From Candidatus Bathyarchaeota archaeon (lineage in GTDB: Archaea; Thermoproteota; Bathyarchaeia; Bathyarchaeales; Bathyarchaeaceae), in the NCBI GenBank assembly GCA_020344715.1, contig CP070828.1:248203-262664 (forward strand): a stretch of DNA of 14,462 bases, given 5' to 3'. The notes under the pieces are model-generated. The model saw only the letters and a list, made by a program, of their open reading frames with translations, was not told the origin of the DNA and made no database searches. This document shows, piece after piece, positions 6,135-12,563 of this stretch. Position 1 is the stretch's first letter; each line of letters starts with the position of its first letter. The position numbers were made by a program, and so were the translations under genes.

Positions 6135-7108
6135 TCTGGAATCTTGAGACCCAACTCTCTCCTAAGGCTCTTGTAACGGTTTCTAACAGTAACCTCGGTT
6201 ACCCCAGCAGCCTCAGCGATATCTTTTTGAGTCTTCTTCTCATTGTTCTGCAAACAAGCAATATAAAGCGCAGCTGCAGCAAGACCCATCGGATCCTTTC
6301 CTGAGGCTGCTCTTTGTCGCCTAGCCTGTCTCAAAATCTTAATGGCATATCCTTGGGTTTTGCCACTGATGCCTGTTTGTTCAGCAATCTTAGAGACGTA
6401 AGTGAGAGGATCAGCGATTGGCATTTGTATGTCGAGTTCTCTGAGCAATAACCTATAACAGCGAGCGACATCTTTCTTGTCTACAAGACTGGCTTCAGCG
6501 ATTTCACGAAGCGTTCTAGGTGTGCCGGTGTTGCGACAAGCGGCATGAAGGGCAGCTGCTGCAATCGCTGCTATTGATCTTCCACGGACCAAGCCTTTTT
6601 CCAAGGCTTTCCGGTAGACAACTGCTGCTTTTTCTTTGACTGGTCCGGGTATGTAAAGCTTGTCAGAAAGCCTATCAAGCTCAGCCATGGCTTGAGCGAG
6701 GTTTCTATCCACTGACGAGTGTACACGAGAACGAATTTGCCATTTTCTGAGCCGCCACATCTGGAGTCTTGTTGAAAGCGGAAGCTTCCGCCCAAAAGCG
6801 TCCCGGTCCACTCGGCCTATGGCCGTGGACAAGCCTTTATCATGAACAGAGTATGACGTGGGCACGCCAACGCGACTACGTGATGCTTTTTCTTCTTGGG
6901 TAAAAGCTCGCCATTCTGGTCCTTTGTCCATCATTTGTTCGTGTAAAACGAGCCCACACGTTCCACATATGGTCTCACCCGTATCATAATCGTGAATCAG
7001 ATTGGGGCTGCTGCACTCCGGGCATTTTTCGGCTATGCGTCGTTTGACCTCTCCTTTTTCCACGGTTTGTGTCTCCTCGACAGAGTATTGTGGCGAGAAA
7101 ACCGTCAC
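6131..7108 (-). CDS. tfb: Transcription initiation factor B (TFB, TFIIB homolog)
   Basis: A 325-residue complete TFB. It bridges TBP-bound TATA DNA and RNA polymerase and reads the BRE. Domains: N-terminal zinc ribbon (Cys 29, 32, 48 and 51; CPEC and CGTC), the B-reader/linker region about 55-125 with the conserved GPEWRAF and a basic KLPLSTRLQMWRLRKWQ, then two cyclin repeats at about 130-220 and 228-318. The second repeat ends in a helix-turn-helix (DIAEAAGVTEVTVRNRYKSL) that contacts the BRE. The start is GTG at 7108: there is no in-frame ATG near, and the frame runs into a TAG at 7141. No clear Shine-Dalgarno is present; a small hairpin sits just upstream. It converges with the zinc-ribbon gene, sharing three bases of stop codon. 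Whether other TFB paralogs exist cannot be seen here. Confidence 0.96.
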   Translation of the reverse strand: MTVFSPQYSVEETQTVEKGEVKRRIAEKCPECSSPNLIHDYDTGETICGTCGLVLHEQMMDKGPEWRAFTQEEKASRSRVGVPTSYSVHDKGLSTAIGRVDRDAFGRKLPLSTRLQMWRLRKWQIRSRVHSSVDRNLAQAMAELDRLSDKLYIPGPVKEKAAVVYRKALEKGLVRGRSIAAIAAAALHAACRNTGTPRTLREIAEASLVDKKDVARCYRLLLRELDIQMPIADPLTYVSKIAEQTGISGKTQGYAIKILRQARRQRAASGKDPMGLAAAALYIACLQNNEKKTQKDIAEAAGVTEVTVRNRYKSLRRELGLKIPD

Positions 7109-7114
7109 TATCCA

Positions 7115-7133
7115 TGGTTCTTTATGGGAACCA
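7115..7133. promoter_or_regulatory. Hairpin directly upstream of the tfb start codon
   Basis: TGGTTC (7115-7120) and GAACCA (7128-7133) pair perfectly around a 7-base loop. On the minus-strand mRNA the stem ends six bases before the GTG start of tfb. It could form in the leader and affect ribosome access, or be a DNA operator. Either role is inference. Confidence 0.35.
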
Positions 7134-7185
7134 ATAGGCTAGAAATCGTTCATCTGGCCCCGCCGCGAAGAAAGCTTTAGAAATG

Positions 7186-7199
7186 TTTTAATATATAAA
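7186..7199 (-). promoter_or_regulatory. TATA element of tfb
   Basis: On the minus strand TTTATATATTAAAA, preceded by purine-rich GTAAGG, is a good BRE/TATA. Transcription would start near 7170, giving tfb a leader of about 60 bases. The element is AT-symmetric, so plus-strand transcription into the gene-free stretch is also possible. Confidence 0.5.
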
Positions 7200-7285
7200 C
7201 CTTACGATTTAGGCAAACAGATTGGACGTACGTTCTCTACTGAAATATTTCTGGTCTCGTTTGAAGCTTTATCTTATAAAATTGT

Positions 7286-7434
7286 ATTGGTGATCTATCT
7301 AATCAGTAGTTGAAAACATATATGCCACTGCGTGTCTATCCGCGCACCTGCACGAAGGTAGATCACAAACCAATGAAACGCCCGTTTGCGTAACAGATTC
7401 GCTTCAAATCAATCTAGCTTGAAAGTACACGGGC
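7286..7434 (+). ncRNA. Candidate structured RNA in the tfb-TPR intergenic region
   Basis: Two nested foldable units lie side by side in a stretch with no convincing gene. First, 7286-7300 pairs with 7356-7374: ATTGG with CCAAT and TGATCTATCT with AGGTAGATCA (one G:T), with a four-base CAAA bulge on the 3' side. Inside it a second stem, TGCGTG (7329-7334) with CGCGCA (7341-7346), closes a 6-base loop. Second, GCCCGT (7380-7385) pairs with ACGGGC (7429-7434) and encloses TTCAA/TTGAA (7403-7407 and 7419-7423). TATA-like elements at 7186-7199 or 7273-7281 could drive it on the plus strand. It does not look like a tRNA, and I see none of the signature motifs of RNase P or SRP RNA. It could also be a DNA-level inverted repeat. 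A 23-codon ORF (7322-7393) lies within it. Expression is unproven. Confidence 0.3.
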
Positions 7435-7548
7435 ATCTAATGTCAAGATGGACATTGCACCACATGTGTTTTCCTTGCTAGCTCAGCATTGTGCAAATGG
7501 TGGCATTCATCTGGCTCACGCGCCTTGGGTGGAAAATGATAAAAACGC

Positions 7549-7582
7549 GGGACGACACTCTTAAGCGAAACGTAGGTGTCCC
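7549..7582 (+). promoter_or_regulatory. Leader hairpin that may cover the TPR gene ribosome-binding site
   Basis: GGGAC (7549-7553) pairs with GTCCC (7578-7582). With two single-base bulges the stem extends so that AC/GT and CT/AG pairs involve the AGGTG motif at 7574-7578, the likely Shine-Dalgarno of the ATG at 7586. The stem is modest and may be chance. Confidence 0.3.
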
Positions 7583-7585
7583 ATC

Positions 7586-7975
7586 ATGAGTGAAAACAAA
7601 CCTGAAAAGAAGGATCCTCTGAAGATTCACCGGGAAGGAACAGCACTTTCAGACTCTGGAAAGTATGAAGAAGCCATAGACAAGTTCTTGGAAGCCTCAA
7701 AGCTATACATGGAAGTTGGAAACATCTTCGATACTTCTTATATGTTATTCAAGGCCGCTGAATGCAGCTTCCTATTGAAAGACTATGAAGTTGCCATCGA
7801 ACGTTTTCTTAAAGCCGCCGACCTCTCTTTTGAAAAGGGATATGATCGGTTCGGATTGGGCGCGCTAGAGTATGCTCGTGATTGCTATAAAGCGGCTGGT
7901 AAGAAAGGCGACAAAAAGGTTGCGGAACTCCAGAAGAAGATAGAGGAATTGAAAGAGAAGCTCTCGAAAATGTAG
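7586..7975 (+). CDS. Small TPR-repeat protein, unknown function
   Basis: A 129-residue all-helical protein. Residues 13-46 (LKIHREGTALSDSGKYEEAI, then FLEASKLYME) and 51-84 (SYMLFKAAECSFLLKDYEVA, then FLKAADLSFE) are two good TPR units with the small-residue, Tyr and Ala positions expected. Residues about 90-106 form a third helix pair start (ALEYARDCYKAAG), and 108-129 is a charged coiled-coil-like helix. The arrangement resembles alpha-SNAP-like TPR proteins. There is no signal peptide or membrane helix, so a cytoplasmic protein-protein adaptor is likely. Start: ATG at 7586 with AGGTG seven bases upstream. It is 100 bases ahead of the ribosomal operon, which has its own promoter, so a functional link to ribosomes is not shown. 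Confidence 0.75.
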   Translation: MSENKPEKKDPLKIHREGTALSDSGKYEEAIDKFLEASKLYMEVGNIFDTSYMLFKAAECSFLLKDYEVAIERFLKAADLSFEKGYDRFGLGALEYARDCYKAAGKKGDKKVAELQKKIEELKEKLSKM

Positions 7976-8043
7976 CTAGATGCCCTGTCAGTTCATGAAC
8001 AGTAGGAATCTCTGATTCTGTGAAAATCTTGGCTTCACTTTCC

Positions 8044-8060
8044 GCAAAGGTTTAAATATT
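8044..8060 (+). promoter_or_regulatory. Strong promoter of the ribosomal-protein operon
   Basis: GCAAAGG (BRE-like) followed by TTTAAATATT is the best archaeal TATA box in the window. The box begins 25 bases before the ATG of L22 at 8076 and no Shine-Dalgarno lies between, so the operon mRNA is expected to be leaderless. Confidence 0.7.
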
Positions 8061-8075
8061 CTTTCTGTTACCGAA

Positions 8076-8561
8076 ATGTCGATACCAATGCCAAAATGGG
8101 GATACTCGATAACAGAACTCGATCCGGAACGCACTGCTAGAGCGAGTGGACGAGAGGTTAGAGTGTCCCACAAAGCAGCAAGAGAAGTATGCAACGCGAT
8201 AGGTGAAATGATGCTTGTTGAAGCGAAAGAGTTCCTACAACAGATCATAGAGAAAAAAAGACCCGTTGCCTATCGTAGGTTTTCGAAGAAGGTGGGGCAT
8301 CGCCACGGCTTAGAAAAGGCTTTCGCAGGTAGATATCCTGTCAAAGCAGCACGAAAAGTTCTTGAGGTGCTGGAGAGTGCTGAGGCCAACGCGGATTTCA
8401 GGGGTTTGGATATCGACAATCTTCGAGTTATCCATGCTTCAGCGTATCCCGGCATGAAAATTAAAAGGTACATTCAAAGGGCTTTCGGGAGATCTTCACC
8501 TCGTTTTGAAACCCTCTGCCATATTGAAGTCGCTCTAGAACAAGTCGCGGAGTTAGTCTGA
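8076..8561 (+). CDS. rpl22: Ribosomal protein L22 (uL22)
   Basis: A 161-residue large-subunit protein of archaeal length. It lines the peptide exit tunnel and contacts all domains of 23S rRNA. Archaeal signatures include an N-terminal WGYSI segment, VSHKAAREVCNAI, and a core helix region AVEAKEFL-like (here LVEAKEFLQQIIEKKRPVAYRR), KVGHRHGL, GRYPVKAARKVLEVLESAEANA, and a C-terminal RAFGR segment leading to CHIEVALEQ. Start: ATG at 8076 at leaderless distance from the operon TATA box. It is the first gene of the operon, which is unusual because S19 normally precedes it. Its TGA stop shares one base with the ATG of S3. Confidence 0.96.
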   Translation: MSIPMPKWGYSITELDPERTARASGREVRVSHKAAREVCNAIGEMMLVEAKEFLQQIIEKKRPVAYRRFSKKVGHRHGLEKAFAGRYPVKAARKVLEVLESAEANADFRGLDIDNLRVIHASAYPGMKIKRYIQRAFGRSSPRFETLCHIEVALEQVAELV

Positions 8562-9256
8562 TGTCAGTGGTTAGGCATTTTATTAGCGAATCTCTCAAAA
8601 AAGCAGAAATCAGCGAGTTCTTGAGAGATGAATTTGAAAGAGCTGGATATGGTGGGGTGGACGTCACAAAAACACCGTTGGGTACACACGTAGTTGTTTA
8701 TGCCATGCGCCCGGGCATAATAATTGGTCGTGGTGGAGAAACAATAAAACGACTTGCGGAGGTTTTGGAGAAGAACTTCGATCTGCCGAATCCTCAAATT
8801 TCCGTGGCCGAAATTGAGGTTCCTGAGTTGAACGCCTTTGTAGTTGCGTCACAAGTTGCGTCGGCTCTAAAACGTGGTGTCCACTACCGCAGATCGGGTT
8901 ACTGGGCGATAAACCGAGTTATGGAAGCAGGAGCATTGGGTGTAGAGGTGATTGTAAGCGGAAAACTGCGATCTGAAAGGTCAAGATACGAAAAATTCCG
9001 GGCGGGATATCTTCCCAAAAGCGGGCAGCCTTCCATAAAATATCTTCGAAAAGCGGAGCTACATGTTCAATTAAAGCCTGGAATACTCGGTGTGAAAGTT
9101 CGAATAATGCCTCCAGATGCAGAGTTTCCAGATAAGATGCAAGTGAGAGAAACAGCTCAGATCCAAGAGGAGGAAGAAGTGAAACCTTCTGAAACCAAGC
9201 CTGAAGAAAAGGAGGAACCCAAGGAAACCGAGGATTCAAAGGAGACTGAGAAGTAA
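8561..9256 (+). CDS. rps3: Ribosomal protein S3 (uS3)
   Basis: A 231-residue small-subunit protein at the mRNA entry channel. A KH domain near the N-terminus contains GIIIGRGGETIKRL with the GxxG loop. The C-terminal S3 domain follows (RSGYWAINRVMEAGALGVEVIVSGKLRSER-type sequence, then AELHVQLKPGILGVKVRIMPPDAE). The last about 40 residues are almost only Glu, Lys, Pro, Thr and Ser, a disordered charged tail longer than in bacterial S3. The ATG overlaps the L22 stop (TGATG), indicating translational coupling, and the TAA is followed at once by the ATG of L29. Confidence 0.97.
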   Translation: MSVVRHFISESLKKAEISEFLRDEFERAGYGGVDVTKTPLGTHVVVYAMRPGIIIGRGGETIKRLAEVLEKNFDLPNPQISVAEIEVPELNAFVVASQVASALKRGVHYRRSGYWAINRVMEAGALGVEVIVSGKLRSERSRYEKFRAGYLPKSGQPSIKYLRKAELHVQLKPGILGVKVRIMPPDAEFPDKMQVRETAQIQEEEEVKPSETKPEEKEEPKETEDSKETEK

Positions 9257-9505
9257 ATGCCTATCTTGAGACTAAAGGATATCAGGGACATGTCTGGCGA
9301 AGACCGAAGAAAAAGGCTAACAGAATTGCGAACTGAACTTGTCCGCTTGAGAACAATGATTAAAGCTGGCGGCGCTGTTGAAAATCCTGGGCGAGTACAT
9401 GAGTTGCGTAAGACTATAGCTCGTGTCGTTACAGTTGAATCTGAACTGAGATCTGCGAAAGAAACGCTGACAAAAGGAAAAAAGAAGGAGAGCAAGAAGG
9501 TATGA
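9257..9505 (+). CDS. rpl29: Ribosomal protein L29 (uL29)
   Basis: An 82-residue helical hairpin protein at the exit-tunnel rim, where nascent-chain factors dock. Typical features are LRLKDIRDMS at the N-terminus, the first helix RRKRLTELRTELVRLRTMIKAGG and the conserved ENPGRVHELRKTIARVVTV turn and second helix. The basic Lys-rich tail lengthens it slightly over the usual 65-70 residues. It starts directly after the S3 stop with no gap and ends in an ATGA overlap with the next gene. Confidence 0.95.
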   Translation: MPILRLKDIRDMSGEDRRKRLTELRTELVRLRTMIKAGGAVENPGRVHELRKTIARVVTVESELRSAKETLTKGKKKESKKV

Positions 9506-9783
9506 GAGTTACAGTCTCCCTCCTTCAGCATGAATTTATCGGAATGGACATCAAGGTTGTAAAAAGCACTAATCCAAACTATGTGGGCATAACTGGCAGA
9601 GTCATCAACGAGACTAGGAATACATTTGTGATTCGACATGGAAACAACGACAAAGTTGTCGTCAAGAACACGGCAGTTTTTCACGTAGCTCTGGAAGACG
9701 GTACAATCATAGAGGTTGAAGGATGGGCTCTAGTCGGACGACCTGAAGACCGTCTCAAGAAGCGGACTAGGAGAAGATGGTGA
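9502..9783 (+). CDS. rnp1: Ribonuclease P protein component 1 (Rpp29/Pop4)
   Basis: A 93-residue RNase P subunit that helps the catalytic RNA remove tRNA 5' leaders; it works with Rpp21 on the specificity domain. It has the Sm-like beta-barrel pattern: HEFIGMDIKVVKSTNPNYVG, then GRVINETRNTFVIRHG, KVVVKNTAVFHV, and VEGWALVGRPEDRLKKR at the end, all typical of Rpp29. The length is normal. The ATG lies inside the L29 stop (ATGA) and its TGA is followed immediately by the ATG of S17. Location between L29 and S17 is the classic archaeal arrangement. Confidence 0.96.
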   Translation: MRVTVSLLQHEFIGMDIKVVKSTNPNYVGITGRVINETRNTFVIRHGNNDKVVVKNTAVFHVALEDGTIIEVEGWALVGRPEDRLKKRTRRRW

Positions 9784-10122
9784 ATGACTACTCTATCATT
9801 GAGAAAGCCCAGGAAATCATGTGACGATCGGAACTGTCCTTTTCATGGAACCACTAAAGTCAGAGGGCGTATATTGGAGGGTACAGTTATCAGCGCTAAG
9901 ATGGACAAAACAGTCATCTTGAAAAGAGAATATCAATTCTATTTGCCCAAATATAAACGGTACGAAAGACGGCATAGTCACATACCTGCTCACAACCCTC
10001 CCTGTCTTGACGTGAAGGAAGGGGAGGCTGTGAGGATAGCAGAATGCCGCCCCATAAGTAAGACCGTCTCGTTCGTCGTCGTTGAAAAAGTGGAGGAAGA
10101 GAAGAGTGGCGGCAAGAGCTAA
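9784..10122 (+). CDS. rps17: Ribosomal protein S17 (uS17)
   Basis: A 112-residue 16S rRNA-binding OB-fold protein of archaeal length. Visible features: an N-terminal extension with [10 protein letters not shown] (Cys13, Cys18, His21) as in archaeal S17, the core [20 protein letters not shown], the loop [21 protein letters not shown], and [21 protein letters not shown]. The C-terminal tail is acidic and basic. Its last codons carry the Shine-Dalgarno motif and start codon of L14, so the genes overlap by 17 bases. Confidence 0.96.
   Translation: MTTLSLRKPRKSCDDRNCPFHGTTKVRGRILEGTVISAKMDKTVILKREYQFYLPKYKRYERRHSHIPAHNPPCLDVKEGEAVRIAECRPISKTVSFVVVEKVEEEKSGGKS
10092..10097 (+). promoter_or_regulatory. 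Shine-Dalgarno of L14 inside the S17 coding region
   Basis: GGAGGA lies within the S17 C-terminal codons, eight bases before a GTG at 10106. It is the only strong ribosome-binding motif near the S17-L14 joint and fixes the L14 start; the in-frame TTG at 10082 lies upstream of it and has no such motif. Confidence 0.6.
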
Positions 10123-10546
10123 AGGACGAGCGTTTGTAGCTAGAGGAATGCTCGGTCAGAGATCAAAGATCTCACAGGGAATACCCGTCGGCGCTATAAT
10201 AAAATGCACCGACAACACGGGTGCCAAAGCGCTTCGCGTCATTCAAGTTATCGGCTATAAAGGGCGATTAAGACGTGTACCTTCTGCCGCGGTAAGCGAC
10301 ATGATCACTGTTTCGGTAAGAAAGGGCACTCCTGACATGCGGAAGAAAGTTTTCCAGGCAGTTATTGTTCGACAGAAAAAGCTCTACCGTCGCTCCAGCG
10401 GGCTGTGGGTCCAATTTGAAGACAACGGAGCAGTCATTATGACCCCAGAAGGAGAAATGCGAGGCTCAGAAATCCGAGGCCCCGTAGCAAAGGAGGCTGC
10501 AGAACGGTGGCCAAGAATAGCAAGTGCTGCAAGCATTATCATCTAG
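10106..10546 (+). CDS. rpl14: Ribosomal protein L14 (uL14)
   Basis: A 146-residue large-subunit protein at the subunit interface. The five-strand beta-barrel core is clear: [27 protein letters not shown], then [30 protein letters not shown] and the end [28 protein letters not shown] chose GTG at 10106 because of the GGAGGA motif and because the resulting N-terminus (MAARAKG) fits archaeal L14; an in-frame TTG at 10082 would add eight basic residues encoded within S17. It overlaps S17 by 17 bases and ends three bases before L24. Confidence 0.94.
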   Translation: MAARAKGRAFVARGMLGQRSKISQGIPVGAIIKCTDNTGAKALRVIQVIGYKGRLRRVPSAAVSDMITVSVRKGTPDMRKKVFQAVIVRQKKLYRRSSGLWVQFEDNGAVIMTPEGEMRGSEIRGPVAKEAAERWPRIASAASIII

Positions 10547-10549
10547 GGG

Positions 10550-11071
10550 ATGAAATGGGTGAAGACCATCCAGCCTAGAAAGCAAAGAAAGAGGCTATTT
10601 CAGGCTCCACCACACGTACGGTATAAACAGTTTTCAGCAACGCTTTCCCCAGAGCTGAAAGCATCACACAACACTCGCTCTCTTCCAGTGCGAGTGGGAG
10701 ATACTGTGAAGATTATGAGAGGAGACCGCAAGGGATTTGAAGGCAAAATCACGCGTGTTGGCCGACAAGAGTACAGGGTCTTTGTTGAAGGAATAACCCG
10801 AGAGAAAGTAGACGGGTCTACCATTCTTATTCCAATACATCCCTCCAAGGTCATGATTACCAATCTCAACTTGGACGACAAATGGCGCAAAGAAGCCCTA
10901 AAACGCAAAGGAAAAGACAAGCTAGAAGAAAAAGTCGTAGAAGAAGAACCAGAAATGGAGAAAAAGTCCAAAACCCCGAAAAAGAGAAGAAGGCGAAAAA
11001 CGGAAGCTCGCACGGCTGAGGTCAAGGTTACTACTAAGGCCAAACCAGCAGGCCAAAAAGGAGGAGCCTGA
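10550..11071 (+). CDS. rpl24: Ribosomal protein L24 (uL24) with long charged tail
   Basis: A 173-residue assembly-initiator protein that binds 23S rRNA domain I near the tunnel exit. The N-terminal part is archaeal L24: QPRKQRKRLFQAPPHVRYKQ, then the KOW motif VRVGDTVKIMRGDRKGFEGKI and VEGITREKVDGSTILIPIHPSKV. The conserved fold ends near residue 120. The last about 50 residues are Lys/Glu/Arg-rich low-complexity sequence (KSKTPKKRRRRKTEARTAE and similar), longer than usual for archaeal L24 and probably disordered or rRNA-binding. Start ATG at 10550 is three bases after the L14 stop, without a clear Shine-Dalgarno; coupling is likely. The tail carries the GGAGG for S4e in its last codons. Confidence 0.95.
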   Translation: MKWVKTIQPRKQRKRLFQAPPHVRYKQFSATLSPELKASHNTRSLPVRVGDTVKIMRGDRKGFEGKITRVGRQEYRVFVEGITREKVDGSTILIPIHPSKVMITNLNLDDKWRKEALKRKGKDKLEEKVVEEEPEMEKKSKTPKKRRRRKTEARTAEVKVTTKAKPAGQKGGA

Positions 11072-11073
11072 AT

Positions 11074-11835
11074 ATGGGCAGAAAAGGAGGAAAAAAGCAC
11101 TTGAAAAGAAAACCAGCACCAAAGTTCTGGCCTATCCACCGAAAAGAAACCGTTTTCACTGTTAGACCCAAACCTGGATCTCATCCAGTATCAAGGTGTA
11201 TCCCTCTCACGCTGGTTGTACGTGATATTCTTGGACTTGCCAAAACCAGAAGAGAAGCTAAGCGAATAATTTCTCAAGGAGAAATCTTGGTCGATGGTAA
11301 GGTCCAAAAGGAAGATTTGTTCCCAACAGGACTGATGGATGTCATATCCATACACGACATGGAGGATGCATACCGCGTTCTCCCTAGTCGAAAGGGGCTG
11401 ACCCCTCATACACTCGAGAAAAAAGAAGAAGCGCAGTTCAAGCTTTGCCGAATTGAAAATAAGACAACAGTTAGAGGAGGACACATACAACTTAACTTCC
11501 ACGATGGAAGAAACGTGCTGATTCGGGTGAAAGATGCCGACCACCCAGAAGAGGATGTTTTCCAAACGCTTGACACATTGAAGATTGATCTTCCAAGCCA
11601 AGAAATCGTTGGACACTACAAACTAAGCAAAGGTGCGCCAGTCATAGTTATTGATGGAAAAAACATTGGCAAATCCGGTACGATCGTAGATATCGAGAAG
11701 AGACCTAGACAGAAACGAAGAACCACGCTCATCACAATCGAAGACAGCAATCGAAGCCGCTTCCAAACAACTATGGAATACGTCTTTGTTGTCGGAGACA
11801 AGCAGCCTCTCATATCGTTGACGGAGGTCAACTGA
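11074..11835 (+). CDS. rps4e: Ribosomal protein S4e (eS4)
   Basis: A 253-residue small-subunit protein found only in archaea and eukaryotes. Order: a basic N-terminus GRKGGKKHLKRKPAPKFWPIHRKE, an S4-type RNA-binding domain at about 43-105 (LTLVVRDILGLAKTRREAKR, then GEILVDGKV), a central beta domain with HDGRNVLIRV, and a KOW segment near 185-205 (KGAPVIVIDGKNIGKSGTIV), ending with TTMEYVFVVG. The length is slightly above the usual 235-245. GGAGG at 11060-11064, inside the L24 end, is about nine bases before the ATG at 11074. The gene is two bases after the L24 stop. Confidence 0.96.
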   Translation: MGRKGGKKHLKRKPAPKFWPIHRKETVFTVRPKPGSHPVSRCIPLTLVVRDILGLAKTRREAKRIISQGEILVDGKVQKEDLFPTGLMDVISIHDMEDAYRVLPSRKGLTPHTLEKKEEAQFKLCRIENKTTVRGGHIQLNFHDGRNVLIRVKDADHPEEDVFQTLDTLKIDLPSQEIVGHYKLSKGAPVIVIDGKNIGKSGTIVDIEKRPRQKRRTTLITIEDSNRSRFQTTMEYVFVVGDKQPLISLTEVN

Positions 11836-11836
11836 C

Positions 11837-12376
11837 ATGTCTATGGAAGAAACTCGCAAGAAGTGGCAAAGCAACCCTATGGTTAAACCTAGAATCGAAA
11901 AAGTGACCGTGAACATGGCGGTTGGAAAATCTGGTGAAATCCTTGAAAAAGCGACAAGGGTTCTGAAGCAGCTAGCTGGACAGCAGCCCTGCAAGCGTAA
12001 CGCCAAGATGACGATACGCGACTTCGGAATTAGAAAAGGTGAGCCCATCGCCTGTATCGTAACATTGCGAAAAGAGAAAGCTAAAGAGTTCCTCAAAAAG
12101 GCGTTTTACACGGTAGACAACAAAATTTCGAAAGAAAAATTCGACAATTTCGGCAACTTTTCCTTCGGTATCCGAGAGCACATTGAAATGCCTGACACCA
12201 AGTACGTGCCAGAACTAGGCATCCATGGGATGGACGTTTGCGTCACGCTTTGTCGGCCAGGGTACCGGGTGAAAAACAGACGCCGGGCAAAGTCAAAGGT
12301 AGGATCAAAACATATGTTGGCTCCAGAAGAAACCATGTTGTTCATCAAAGACGAATTTGGAGTTGAAACCGTATAG
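11837..12376 (+). CDS. rpl5: Ribosomal protein L5 (uL5)
   Basis: A 179-residue central-protuberance protein that binds 5S rRNA and P-site tRNA. The core is clear: NPMVKPRIEKVTVNMAVGKS, KRNAKMTIRDFGIRKGEPIACIVTLR, GNFSFGIREHIEMPDTKY, and GIHGMDVCVTLCRPGYRVKNRRR with the C-terminal EFGVETV. GGAGGTCA at 11823-11830 lies just before the ATG at 11837; an ATG two codons later is also possible. One base separates it from the S4e stop. Confidence 0.96.
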   Translation: MSMEETRKKWQSNPMVKPRIEKVTVNMAVGKSGEILEKATRVLKQLAGQQPCKRNAKMTIRDFGIRKGEPIACIVTLRKEKAKEFLKKAFYTVDNKISKEKFDNFGNFSFGIREHIEMPDTKYVPELGIHGMDVCVTLCRPGYRVKNRRRAKSKVGSKHMLAPEETMLFIKDEFGVETV

Positions 12377-12393
12377 GAAGATGGTGAAACGTC

Positions 12394-12558
12394 ATGGGAA
12401 AGCAGAGATCCAAGAAAGAGTACAAGTTTGGCAAGGGAAGCCGACCTTGCAGACGTTGCGGTTCTTATGGTTCTGTCATTCGCAGGTATGGACTAGACCT
12501 ATGTCGTCAGTGTTTCCGGGAAGTTGCCAAGCAGCTTGGCTTTGACAAGTATGAGTAG
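12394..12558 (+). CDS. rps14: Ribosomal protein S14 (uS14), zinc type
   Basis: A 54-residue small-subunit head protein, easily missed because of its size. The sequence begins [19 protein letters not shown]. It carries four zinc-binding cysteines at 19, 22, 37 and 40 (CRRC and CRQC), with [12 protein letters not shown] between them and [14 protein letters not shown] at the end, the standard archaeal S14 form. The start is secure: an in-frame TGA lies four codons upstream of the ATG at 12394, and a GGTGA motif at 12383-12387 is six bases before it. It sits between L5 and S8, the expected archaeal place. It stops five bases before the S8 start. Confidence 0.95.
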   Translation: MGKQRSKKEYKFGKGSRPCRRCGSYGSVIRRYGLDLCRQCFREVAKQLGFDKYE

Positions 12559-12563
12559 AGGGA

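Noticed and set aside
7322..7393. A 23-codon ORF starting MPLRVYPRTC
   Set aside because: It has no ribosome-binding motif, lies inside the foldable region, and has no recognisable protein features. Short ORFs like this are expected by chance.
7286..7434. RNase P RNA, SRP RNA or tRNA as identity of the foldable region
   Set aside because: I find none of the conserved RNase P core or SRP helix 8 motifs, the size is wrong for both, and there is no cloverleaf with a T-loop.
9157..9684. 175-codon open frame on the minus strand
   Set aside because: It is antisense to S3, L29 and Rnp1; the Ser/Phe-rich translation reflects the Glu/Lys-rich sense strand.
10600..11184. 194-codon open frame on the minus strand
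   Set aside because: It is antisense to the Lys/Glu-rich L24 tail, which frees the opposite strand of stops. No domain or start signal is visible.
11623..12096. 157-codon open frame on the minus strand
   Set aside because: It lies fully over S4e and L5, has no family resemblance and no promoter.
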